From the NCBI GenBank assembly GCA_016182385.1, contig JACPGV010000002.1:1-55552 (forward strand): a DNA stretch of 55,552 nt, given 5' to 3'. The position numbers and the translations under genes are program-made. The number at the start of each line of letters is the position of its first letter. Position 1 is the stretch's first letter. The notes under the pieces are model-generated. The model did no database searches, was not told the DNA's origin, and was given only the letters and a program-made list of their open reading frames with translations. Of this stretch, positions 48,985-55,552 are shown one piece after another. This DNA is from Candidatus Moraniibacteriota bacterium. GTDB lineage: Bacteria > Patescibacteriota > Minisyncoccia > Moranbacterales > UBA1568.

Positions 48985-51501
48985 ATGACATGGAAAAAAT
49001 TTTCCATTAAAGATATTGCGCAAATATTCTTGGAATTTCAAACCGCTGCGGGCGGTCTTGTTCCGTCCGTAGCGCATGATCGCTTGCAGAGAGAAGGGAA
49101 AAATAGTATTGAAGAGCAACCCTTTTCTTTGTCTGTTCTTGTGAAACGACGTTTTCGTTCCTCGTTTTTGTATATTTTGCTTTTAGCTTCTCTCCTTTCT
49201 TTTTTTCTGGGAGATCGTTTTGAAGCAGGTCTGATTCTTCTTTTTGTCGGTATCAATGTTTGTTTGGAAACATATCAGGAATATCGCTCGTTTCATGCTT
49301 CGAAACTGCTGAAACGGTATCTGGTAACTTTTGTTCGGGTACGACGAGAGAATCAGATTTTTTCGATTGAGAGTGAAAATGTTGTTCCGGGTGACATTAT
49401 TCTTCTTGAGCCAGGCAATCGTTTGGCGGCGGACGTGCGTTTTATTCATACCAACGGACTCGTTATTGATGAAAGTGTTTTGACCGGAGAATCCGTGTCC
49501 GTGCACAAGATAGCAGATACGGCTCTGGCGGAGCCAAAAGAGATGTCAGAGGCGAAAAATATCGGTTTTGCCGGCACTGTGGTGACGGCGGGTATCGGAG
49601 AAGGTGTGGTGTTCGCGACGGGACGACATACGGTTATTGGTGATATCGCCGCTCTTACGGAAGAGGGGGAACACAAGACGGAATTTGAAAAAGATATAAT
49701 TGAGTTTAATCGTTTCATCATCAAGTTGGTCTTTTTGACGATCACGCTCATTTTTTTGGCCAATATTTTTATTCGAGATGGAAGCATAGAAACCGCCAAA
49801 CTTTTTATTTTTTCTTTGGCCTTGGCGGTCTCTGTCATACCTGAGGCGTTGCCGGTCATCGTGACGGTGGCGCTTTCTCGCGGATCGCTTCGTTTGGCTC
49901 AGAAAAAAGTTATTGTCAAAAGACTTTCGGCAATTGAAGATCTTGGAAGCATTGAAGTTCTTTGTACCGATAAAACCGGAACGCTCACGGAGAATGTGCT
50001 TTCTGTGAGTCGCGTAGAGGCGGATGAGCCGAATCTTTGTTTGCGATTGGCGTTTGCGGCGGCACTGGTGACGCCAATGAAACGACAAGCGCTCCACGAT
50101 GCTTTTGATCTTGCTTTGTGGCATAAACTTTCCTCTGCGGAAAAAGAAGCGGTATGGCGCATGGAACGACTGGATCATATTCCTTTTGATCCGGAGCGCC
50201 GACGGAATAGTGTTCTTTTGAGCGTTCCTCGTGGGAAGAATGAAATCATAGTACGTGGCGCGCCGGAAGAAATTATGAAACGTTCTCACAATGTGGATAC
50301 TTTCGCCATAAAGCATCTTACGGAAAAGATAGAGGAGGCAGGACGAAAAGGGGAGAGGGTGTTGGCTGTCGCGCGTCGGATATTTCCTCATCATCGATAT
50401 ACGATGTTTGAAGAACAACAACTGGAATTTATCGGACTCATTTTTTTCGTTGATCAACTCAAAAAAACAGCTAAGCATACTTTGGATCAGGCCGCCTCTT
50501 TGGGTGTGGAGGTAAAGATTTTGACGGGAGACAGTAAAGAAGTGGCTGGTGCTATTGGGAGCGCCGTTGGGTTGATACAAAATTGTGATGATACGGTGAC
50601 GGGCGCGGAGCTTTTCGCTTTGTCCTATGAAGAGAGACGGCAGGTGGTTTTTGCCAAGAAAGTATTTGCACGAGTTTCGCCACGTGAGAAATATGAAATT
50701 ATCAAGATGCTTAAAGAACGAAAGACGGTTGGTTTTCTCGGGGAGGGAATTAACGATGCGCCGGCGCTCGGACTTGCCAACGTGGCGCTCGTCGTGCAAC
50801 ACGCTTCCGATATCGCGCGGGAAGCGGCAGATGTCGTATTGCTTCAAAAAAGTCTGGAAACGGTTATTGATGGTATCAAGGAAGGAAGAACTATTTTCGC
50901 TAATATTCGCAAGTATTTGAAAATTACGCTTGCCTCGAATTTCGGTAATTTTTATTCCGTAGCGTTGGCATCGCTTTTTTTGCCGTTCGTGCCTTTGTTG
51001 CCGATTCAGATACTTCTCCTCAATCTTCTTTCGGATTTTCCTATGATCGCTATCGCTACCGATACTGTTGATGAAGAAGAACTTGAACAGCCGAAAACAA
51101 CCTCAGTTCACTCTATTATTCTTCTGGCAACTTTTTTTGGTATGATCAGTTCCGTTTTTGATTTTATTTTGTTCGGATATTTTTCCCAAATTTCCGAGAC
51201 TGCTTTGCAGACAGCGTGGTTTTTTCTTAGTTTGGGAACAGAAATTATTCTCATTTTTTCTTTACGTACCAAACTTCCTTTTTTCTTTTCTCAGCCAGCG
51301 TCGTTTTTTTTACGAGGATTTTCCTTGTTTGCCGTTTTTTTGGGTATTGGTATTTTTTTCACCCCGCTCGGAGAGATGATGCATTTTTTGCGGCCGACAC
51401 AAGAACTGCTTATCGTGGTAATGGTTTTGATCGGTGGATATTTCTTGGTCACGGAGATTGCCAAGCGTTTTTATTATCGAGGAATTGGAAAAGTTGTTTG
51501 A
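48985..51501 (+). CDS. cation-transporting P-type ATPase
   Basis: 838-residue P2-like ATPase. ATG 48985 (MTWKKFSIKD) is preferred for its AAAGAGAG ribosome site over one overlapping the RNHCP stop. Marks: actuator TGES, phosphorylation site CTDKTGTLTEN, PEALP in the fourth membrane helix (VSVIPEALPVIVTVALS), GEGINDAPALGLANVAL hinge. The cation_ATPase_N region (FQTAAGGLVPSVAHDRLQREGKN) fits Ca/Mg or Na/K-like families, and no heavy-metal CPC is present. The ion cannot be told. Confidence 0.92.
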   Translation: MTWKKFSIKDIAQIFLEFQTAAGGLVPSVAHDRLQREGKNSIEEQPFSLSVLVKRRFRSSFLYILLLASLLSFFLGDRFEAGLILLFVGINVCLETYQEYRSFHASKLLKRYLVTFVRVRRENQIFSIESENVVPGDIILLEPGNRLAADVRFIHTNGLVIDESVLTGESVSVHKIADTALAEPKEMSEAKNIGFAGTVVTAGIGEGVVFATGRHTVIGDIAALTEEGEHKTEFEKDIIEFNRFIIKLVFLTITLIFLANIFIRDGSIETAKLFIFSLALAVSVIPEALPVIVTVALSRGSLRLAQKKVIVKRLSAIEDLGSIEVLCTDKTGTLTENVLSVSRVEADEPNLCLRLAFAAALVTPMKRQALHDAFDLALWHKLSSAEKEAVWRMERLDHIPFDPERRRNSVLLSVPRGKNEIIVRGAPEEIMKRSHNVDTFAIKHLTEKIEEAGRKGERVLAVARRIFPHHRYTMFEEQQLEFIGLIFFVDQLKKTAKHTLDQAASLGVEVKILTGDSKEVAGAIGSAVGLIQNCDDTVTGAELFALSYEERRQVVFAKKVFARVSPREKYEIIKMLKERKTVGFLGEGINDAPALGLANVALVVQHASDIAREAADVVLLQKSLETVIDGIKEGRTIFANIRKYLKITLASNFGNFYSVALASLFLPFVPLLPIQILLLNLLSDFPMIAIATDTVDEEELEQPKTTSVHSIILLATFFGMISSVFDFILFGYFSQISETALQTAWFFLSLGTEIILIFSLRTKLPFFFSQPASFFLRGFSLFAVFLGIGIFFTPLGEMMHFLRPTQELLIVVMVLIGGYFLVTEIAKRFYYRGIGKVV

Positions 51502-51552
51502 TGGCAAGTTTTTTTTGATAAAAATCGTAACGATTACTTTCTTGAGTTTTGT

Positions 51553-51586
51553 AAAAAAAACAAAACCCGCTTTCTTTGAAAGCGGG
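51553..51586 (-). terminator. leftward terminator of orphan gene
   Basis: Perfect 9-bp stem CCCGCTTTC / GAAAGCGGG, 3-base loop, A-rich on the left, so T-rich on the minus strand. Confidence 0.85.
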
Positions 51587-51600
51587 TGGGTGAAGAACAC

Positions 51601-51951
51601 CTAACAGCCCTGACAGAGGATTTTTCCCCTGCGCACGAGAGTCTTTTGGTTCAAAGCCCCCGTTTGCGCTTCGAGGTGACACTGGGACCGATGGGGGCAT
51701 TCTTCTCCCTCTTCGATGAGCGGCGGAAGCGTCCGATCAATGAAGAAGGGAGATGGCTTCGATCTTTTTTGATCGAATTTGCCATCATCATTCCAATCAC
51801 CATCTGTCTCGTCCTCTTCTTGGAAAAAGTGTGGGGATTGGGCGATTCGCCCACCCCAAGGAACAGTCATCGGCTCTTCGTTGTCGAAACAATGACCCAT
51901 TCCCGCTGGCGGAACAAACAGGCTCATGAGAGCCGTCACTGGCTGAGACAT
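51601..51951 (-). CDS. hypothetical protein, orphan, Cys/Asp-rich
   Basis: 116 residues, soluble-looking, no recognised family. A strong ribosome site (AAGGAGGGTATAAA) and its own terminator support it. Composition is Asp/Glu/Pro-rich in the middle (EEDETDGDWNDDGKFDQKR) with five Cys, including a terminal CQGC. It is nested between the P-type ATPase and thrS and transcribed alone. Confidence 0.7.
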   Translation of the reverse strand: MSQPVTALMSLFVPPAGMGHCFDNEEPMTVPWGGRIAQSPHFFQEEDETDGDWNDDGKFDQKRSKPSPFFIDRTLPPLIEEGEECPHRSQCHLEAQTGALNQKTLVRRGKILCQGC

Positions 51952-52042
51952 TTTATACCCTCCTTACCCTGATGAAAAAAACCAACCATTTCTTCATTGA
52001 TACAGCGAAAGAAACGGTGTAAATAGCATAATTCTTTTTTTG

Positions 52043-52072
52043 AAAAAAAACAACCCCATCTTTTTGATGGGG
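52043..52072 (-). terminator. leftward terminator of thrS
   Basis: CCCCATC / GATGGGG 7-bp stem with T5 loop (plus strand); the minus strand continues TTGTTTTTTTT. Confidence 0.85.
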
Positions 52073-52079
52073 AAGTGAA

Positions 52080-53339
52080 TTATTTTTTATTGGCGATTTC
52101 TTTGGCGAGTAAAGAAATGACGTCATTGAGTGGCATGGTGCCGATTTTCCCTTGGTCACGGCTTTCCAGAGTAACCGTATCATGTGAAACCTCTTCATCG
52201 CCAACGATAAGAAAAAAGGGAGTTTTTTGCATTTTGACGGTTCGGATACGCTTACCGAGTGATTCATCGCCCGCGCTTATTTCCGCGCGCAGTCCTTCTT
52301 GGAGGAGATTTTTGTGAATCTTTTTCGCATAAGCAAGATGTTTTTCGCTGACAGGGAGAACCATAATCTGTACGGGAGAAAGCCACAAGGGGAAAGCACC
52401 AGAAAAATGTTCGATAAGAAAAGCGATGACACGCTCAATGGCCCCGATAGAGGAACGGTGTACGACAACAGGACGTTTCTCTTTTCCGTCCGCGTCGATG
52501 TAGTTTAAATTGAAGCGATCTGGCATACAGAAATCGTATTGTACGGTAAAGGCCGTGTTTTCTTTTCCGCGAACATCTTTCATTTGGATATCGATTTTTG
52601 GACCGTAAAAAGCCGCCTCATTGGTCGCTTCGACAAATTTTCCACCGCGTTTCGAAAGAACGTCACGAAGCATAGCCTCTCCTTCTTCCCATGCCGTATC
52701 GTTTTTATAATATTTTTTTTCATCGTTTCTGTCACCGAGGGAGAGTCGATACCAGTAATCTTTCCCAAGTGTGAGATTGAAAACTGAGGCGATGTGTTCG
52801 ATGAGATCAAGTGCGCGACCAATTTCTTCGGCCGCCTGATTTTTGTCAGCGCAAATGACGTGAGCGTCAGCTAGACAAAAACTTCTCACGCGCACAAGTC
52901 CGGCGAGTTCTCCGGAACCTTCGTATCGATACAACTTGGAGAGCTCGGCAATACGCATGGGGAGTTCGCGGTAGCTATGGGGACAGCGGTTGTATACTTC
53001 AAAATGGTGAGGACAAGTCATTGGTCGGAGCATGAATTCATGTTCATCGATCTGAATGGGAGCATACATGGAATCCTTGTAGTACGGATAATGCCCTGAT
53101 TTTTTGTAGAGATCAAGTTTGGCAATATCTGGAGTGACGACATGTTGATAGCCCCAAGAGATTTCGGTATCGATGACAAAACGTTCAAGAATGCGGCGAA
53201 GAGTCGCTCCCTTGGGAAGCCAAAGGGGTAATCCTGATCCGACAAGGTCAGAAAAAGTAAAAAGATCCAATTCTTGACCTAAGCGACGATGGTCATTTTC
53301 AGCAAGCGATTCTTTATCTTTTTGTTCATGGGAAGACAT
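52080..53339 (-). CDS. thrS: threonine--tRNA ligase, short form without editing domains
   Basis: Class II synthetase charging tRNA-Thr. The 419 residues cover only the catalytic and anticodon-binding domains. Motif 2 region FMLRPMTCPHHFEVYN has the zinc Cys, further zinc His residues are in AFPLW/VVVHRSSIGAIER areas, and motif 3 is in HRSSIGAIERVIA. E. coli ThrRS has 642 residues; the missing N-terminal TGS and editing domains normally remove mischarged Ser. The N-terminus (EQKDKESLAENDHRRLGQEL) is the linker region and looks native rather than truncated. Confidence 0.94.
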   Translation of the reverse strand: MSSHEQKDKESLAENDHRRLGQELDLFTFSDLVGSGLPLWLPKGATLRRILERFVIDTEISWGYQHVVTPDIAKLDLYKKSGHYPYYKDSMYAPIQIDEHEFMLRPMTCPHHFEVYNRCPHSYRELPMRIAELSKLYRYEGSGELAGLVRVRSFCLADAHVICADKNQAAEEIGRALDLIEHIASVFNLTLGKDYWYRLSLGDRNDEKKYYKNDTAWEEGEAMLRDVLSKRGGKFVEATNEAAFYGPKIDIQMKDVRGKENTAFTVQYDFCMPDRFNLNYIDADGKEKRPVVVHRSSIGAIERVIAFLIEHFSGAFPLWLSPVQIMVLPVSEKHLAYAKKIHKNLLQEGLRAEISAGDESLGKRIRTVKMQKTPFFLIVGDEEVSHDTVTLESRDQGKIGTMPLNDVISLLAKEIANKK

Positions 53340-53365
53340 AGGAATGAAATCAATTTTTGTGTGAC

Positions 53366-54847
53366 TTAGCGGACTTTTTCCTCGACTGTTTGAATGGAAA
53401 GATTGATGTCTTTTTGCAGTTCCAGTGATTGAGTATACTCTTTTTCGTTTGTTTTGATAACTACGGTTACTGGAATGGTGCCGGCACCGGATTGTTTTTG
53501 AATGAGAAGGCGGTAATTTTCTACGGTGATAGTTTCCGGTAATTCATATTGTATCGAGGTTTCCAATGATCGTCCTATGAGAGCATCCACCTTGTATCCG
53601 AAAGCAGTTTTTTTGAGTTCATTGACATCTTGGCTAACAACGCCACCGGTATTTTTTCTGCTTTGTTCAATGTATTTTGCTCCCAAAGGCGCGAGAACAC
53701 GAGTGTAGCTGTGATAGTCGCTTGTGCGCCAGTCGCCTTTCGTCGCGGTATGATTGTAGGTGTAAGTGACAGTCGCTTTTGGTTTTTCGGCGGTAAAATC
53801 TATCAAATAATGAAGCGTGCGCTTGACGTAGTAATCTGATTTGAGAGCGCCGACGTTGGCATCAACGACCATGAGATAATCACCCGTCCAATCTTCGGCA
53901 ACACCGCCATCCCAGTGGACGCTTTCTACCAAGGACTGGAGTTGTTCATCATGAAAATAGAGCATAATATCTTTGGTACGGAGTTCATTTTGAGCGAATT
54001 GAGCGATTTTGGGAATATTGTCGATGTGATTGAGGCGCTTGACCATTTCCGCAGCGATGAGTTTCATGACGTTTTTTCGATTTTGTTTGAAAGGGGCGGG
54101 AATATCGATATCTTCATTAACGAGAAATTTTTTCTCCACAGCCTCTTCAAGGAGAAGAGTGCCATTTTCACTGGTAAATGTTTTTGTTTCCGTGCTTTTG
54201 GCGAAGGCTCCGTTGGCGTACGTGAATGTTTCCACCGGCACGGTGATTGGTCCGGTGAGTTCAAGCGCGTGATTGAAAACATCCGCGTTGACCGCTATGA
54301 CACCATCGAATTTTTCTCGGCCGCCGCCCAAGCGATAAAAATATTCAGCTTTGCTTACGTTGAAGGGAAAGTCCGGAGAAAAATTGGAATCGTGAAGAAG
54401 CCAGCGTTTGGCTTGCGCGTAGCGTTGTAATGGCCATGGAGGCGTGACTTTAATGTTGGCATCTTTGATGCGTTGATCGAGAATATTGGCATCTTCAACA
54501 ACAGTGGAAATAATTTCGGCGTTTTTTATTTTTACCACGGCATACTGTCCCAAGAAACCGCCACCGGGACGGAGTTCGTGATTATTTTGTAAAAGAACGA
54601 GAAATACTCTGACACGATTATCTTCTTGAGAGAGTTCCTGAATGAGAGCGTTGGCTACCTCGAGTTCTTTTTTGGTATCTGGTTCAAGAGGAAGAAGCTT
54701 GGATACTTTTTGCAAGATATCCAAAGAAGTGGCGGCAAATTCGGTTTTGTTGTTTTTGGCATAAGAAAAAAGATAAATGCCCGCCGCCGTAAGAATGATT
54801 ACAAAAACCAATAAAACAAAACGCCCCTTGGTAAAAAGTAAATTCAT
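53366..54847 (-). CDS. DUF4012-domain membrane-anchored protein
   Basis: 493 residues. ATG 54847 (MNLLFTKGRFV) is chosen since the longer frame upstream passes through a tRNA gene. One N-terminal membrane span (FVLLVFVIILTAAGIYLFSY), then the DUF4012 signature region VFLVLLQNNHELRPGGGFLGQYAVVKIKNAEI, and a mostly beta C-terminal half. DUF4012 proteins are cell-surface proteins of unknown function, common in Gram-positives and CPR. Confidence 0.85.
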   Translation of the reverse strand: MNLLFTKGRFVLLVFVIILTAAGIYLFSYAKNNKTEFAATSLDILQKVSKLLPLEPDTKKELEVANALIQELSQEDNRVRVFLVLLQNNHELRPGGGFLGQYAVVKIKNAEIISTVVEDANILDQRIKDANIKVTPPWPLQRYAQAKRWLLHDSNFSPDFPFNVSKAEYFYRLGGGREKFDGVIAVNADVFNHALELTGPITVPVETFTYANGAFAKSTETKTFTSENGTLLLEEAVEKKFLVNEDIDIPAPFKQNRKNVMKLIAAEMVKRLNHIDNIPKIAQFAQNELRTKDIMLYFHDEQLQSLVESVHWDGGVAEDWTGDYLMVVDANVGALKSDYYVKRTLHYLIDFTAEKPKATVTYTYNHTATKGDWRTSDYHSYTRVLAPLGAKYIEQSRKNTGGVVSQDVNELKKTAFGYKVDALIGRSLETSIQYELPETITVENYRLLIQKQSGAGTIPVTVVIKTNEKEYTQSLELQKDINLSIQTVEEKVR

Positions 54848-54966
54848 GGATGTATGAAAACAGAAATTATACTTTCTCAGTGTAGCAGGGGAAAGAGGGT
54901 TTGGGAAGCTGTACAGAGAGGGAAATATACGGTACAGTGGTGCAAAAGAAGGATATTTTGAAAAAT

Positions 54967-55037
54967 GCGGGTATAGTATAGTGGTAATACATGACCTTCC
55001 CAAGGTTAAGCGACGGGTCCGATTCCCGTTACCCGCT
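54967..55037 (+). tRNA. tRNA-Gly (anticodon CCC)
   Basis: Acceptor GCGGGTA / TACCCGC, D-stem GTAT / ATAC region, anticodon stem TGACC / GGTTA with loop TTCCCAA, T-arm ACGGG-TCCGATT-CCCGT. Discriminator T; CCA not encoded. Confidence 0.93.
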
Positions 55038-55177
55038 CACGTGTTGATTTTGAACATGGGTTCGAGCTTGGCTGTATGGATATTTCAGGTGACGGCTAGG
55101 CTTTTCATCAGTCTCTAGCCGGTCCGTATGTCGTTTGGTGTTCTAGACGAAGGATTATTGTTAAATTTCTTTAGAAA
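55038..55177. other. intergenic region with one hairpin
   Basis: No gene seen. A GA-CGGCTAG / CTAGCCG-TC hairpin (55091-55124, loop about 15 bases, one bulge) is the only clear structure; it has no T-run. Confidence 0.4.
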
Positions 55178-55200
55178 AAGACGCCTCGTGAGCGTCTTGT
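55171..55200 (-). terminator. leftward terminator of histidine phosphatase gene
   Basis: Perfect AAGACGC / GCGTCTT stem, 7-base loop, with TTTTTC on the minus strand. Confidence 0.7.
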
Positions 55201-55230
55201 AATGTTTATCCCGTTTTTTGTAAGTAAGAG

Positions 55231-55552
55231 TTATTTTAATTCATAATCCCACCCCGGTTTCCATGCCTTTGTTTTTCGCCAATCTTCAGTAAATGCTTTT
55301 TCCCAAGTTTTTCCTTTAAGCAAAACATCAAGTGCAATCTGAGGGGCCTTATGCGCGATGAGGGCGATGTTTTTCCCTTCATAATTTTTTTTGAGAAAAT
55401 TGAGAAAATCGCTTATTCTTATTTTTACATCTTCATAGCTTTCGCCTTCGGGGAAACGATCAGTAATCATTTTTTCTTGCATGGGTTCAACGATACTCGA
55501 TGGTTGACCATTATATTTTCCATAGTTACATTCTCGTAATCGCGCGTCATGA
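55231..55552 (-). CDS. histidine phosphatase superfamily protein, 5' end outside window
   Basis: Partial gene, open to the right edge (107 codons seen, including the stop). The frame continues above the first Met at 55482 with HDARLRECNYGKYNGQP, typical of phosphoglycerate-mutase-like phosphatases after the RHG motif, and IALIAHKAPQIALDVLL carries the second catalytic His. The RHG motif itself must lie beyond the window. Substrate unknown. Confidence 0.85.
   Translation of the reverse strand, partial: HDARLRECNYGKYNGQPSSIVEPMQEKMITDRFPEGESYEDVKIRISDFLNFLKKNYEGKNIALIAHKAPQIALDVLLKGKTWEKAFTEDWRKTKAWKPGWDYELK

Noticed and set aside
49546-50847. Long minus-strand open frame (433 codons)
   Set aside because: Antisense shadow of the P-type ATPase gene with basic, low-complexity translation.
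54848-55003. Longer N-terminus for the DUF4012 protein
   Set aside because: It would overlap the tRNA-Gly gene; the membrane anchor starts right after ATG 54847.
1-55552. CRISPR array, insertion sequence or prophage
   Set aside because: No regularly spaced direct repeats, no transposase, integrase or phage structural gene were seen on either strand.

Overview
The window reads like a chromosome segment of a Patescibacteria (CPR) bacterium, probably a Parcubacteria or Moranbacteria-like lineage, using the standard bacterial code (TGA serves as stop). The signs are short intergenic gaps, compact versions of universal proteins (a threonyl-tRNA synthetase without its editing domains, a half-length SufD), DUF4012, RNHCP and other proteins common in these groups, many one-membrane-span anchored proteins, and a diversity-generating retroelement (DGR). 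The lineage is inferred from gene content only; there is no rRNA here.

Layout. 0.1-2.7 kb: a MacB-type ABC exporter pair on the minus strand. 2.7-5.7 kb: a membrane thiol/electron-transfer group (ferric-reductase-like membrane protein, DsbD/CcdA-like protein with a thioredoxin domain, DsbA-like oxidoreductase). 5.8-7.5 kb: exonuclease VII (xseA with an HRDC domain, xseB). 7.6-11.4 kb: a membrane-anchored copper nitrite reductase (NirK type), then a two-gene 2-oxoacid:ferredoxin oxidoreductase. 11.4-19.7 kb: a leftward Fe-S assembly (SUF) locus: rrf2, sufC, sufB, short sufD, then sufS, sufU, a ferredoxin and a SufT-like gene.

The most striking element sits inside that SUF locus, between sufD and sufS (13.85-16.56 kb). 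It is a complete DGR: a GC-rich target gene, a variable repeat (VR) at its 3' end, a template repeat (TR) exactly 450 bp downstream, an Avd accessory gene on the opposite strand, and a DGR-type reverse transcriptase (GLPLGNLTSQ and YADD). VR and TR differ at 16 internal positions, and every one is an adenine in the TR, the fingerprint of adenine-specific mutagenic retrohoming. avd is broken by one extra base in a C9 tract that also lies under the 5' end of the RT reading frame. The target and sufS promoters are divergent with overlapping -35 boxes, and an IscR/Rrf2-like half-site palindrome recurs at the sufS and rrf2 promoters.

19.8-32.3 kb: a small orphan gene, a U32 protein, a ferredoxin, tRNA modification genes (dus, mnmA), a structured intergenic RNA candidate, mutY, an AI-2E family protein, lgt, a thioredoxin-like protein, two tandem lysozyme-like paralogues, an EamA transporter, a membrane-anchored glycosidase and a SpoU methyltransferase. 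32.4-37.7 kb: a HAD phosphatase, a 38-residue membrane peptide, VanZ, and nusA, ppa, tig, clpP. 37.8-43.7 kb: a small membrane protein with an SLC5/STAC protein that looks like a CbrA sensor lacking its kinase; gpmI; and rny behind a possible leader-peptide attenuator. 43.9-47.2 kb: HU, tRNA-Pro, yvcK, an independently transcribed RNA candidate, an orphan gene, a flavin reductase-like protein and tRNA-Gly. 47.3-55.5 kb: a membrane-anchored protein of unknown function, RNHCP, a P-type ATPase, an orphan gene, short thrS, DUF4012, tRNA-Gly and a histidine phosphatase cut by the window end.

Promoters of the TTGACA-17-TATAAT type and U-tailed hairpins are easy to see throughout, so many transcription units can be drawn. 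All functional calls come from reading motifs; no database search or folding program was run.
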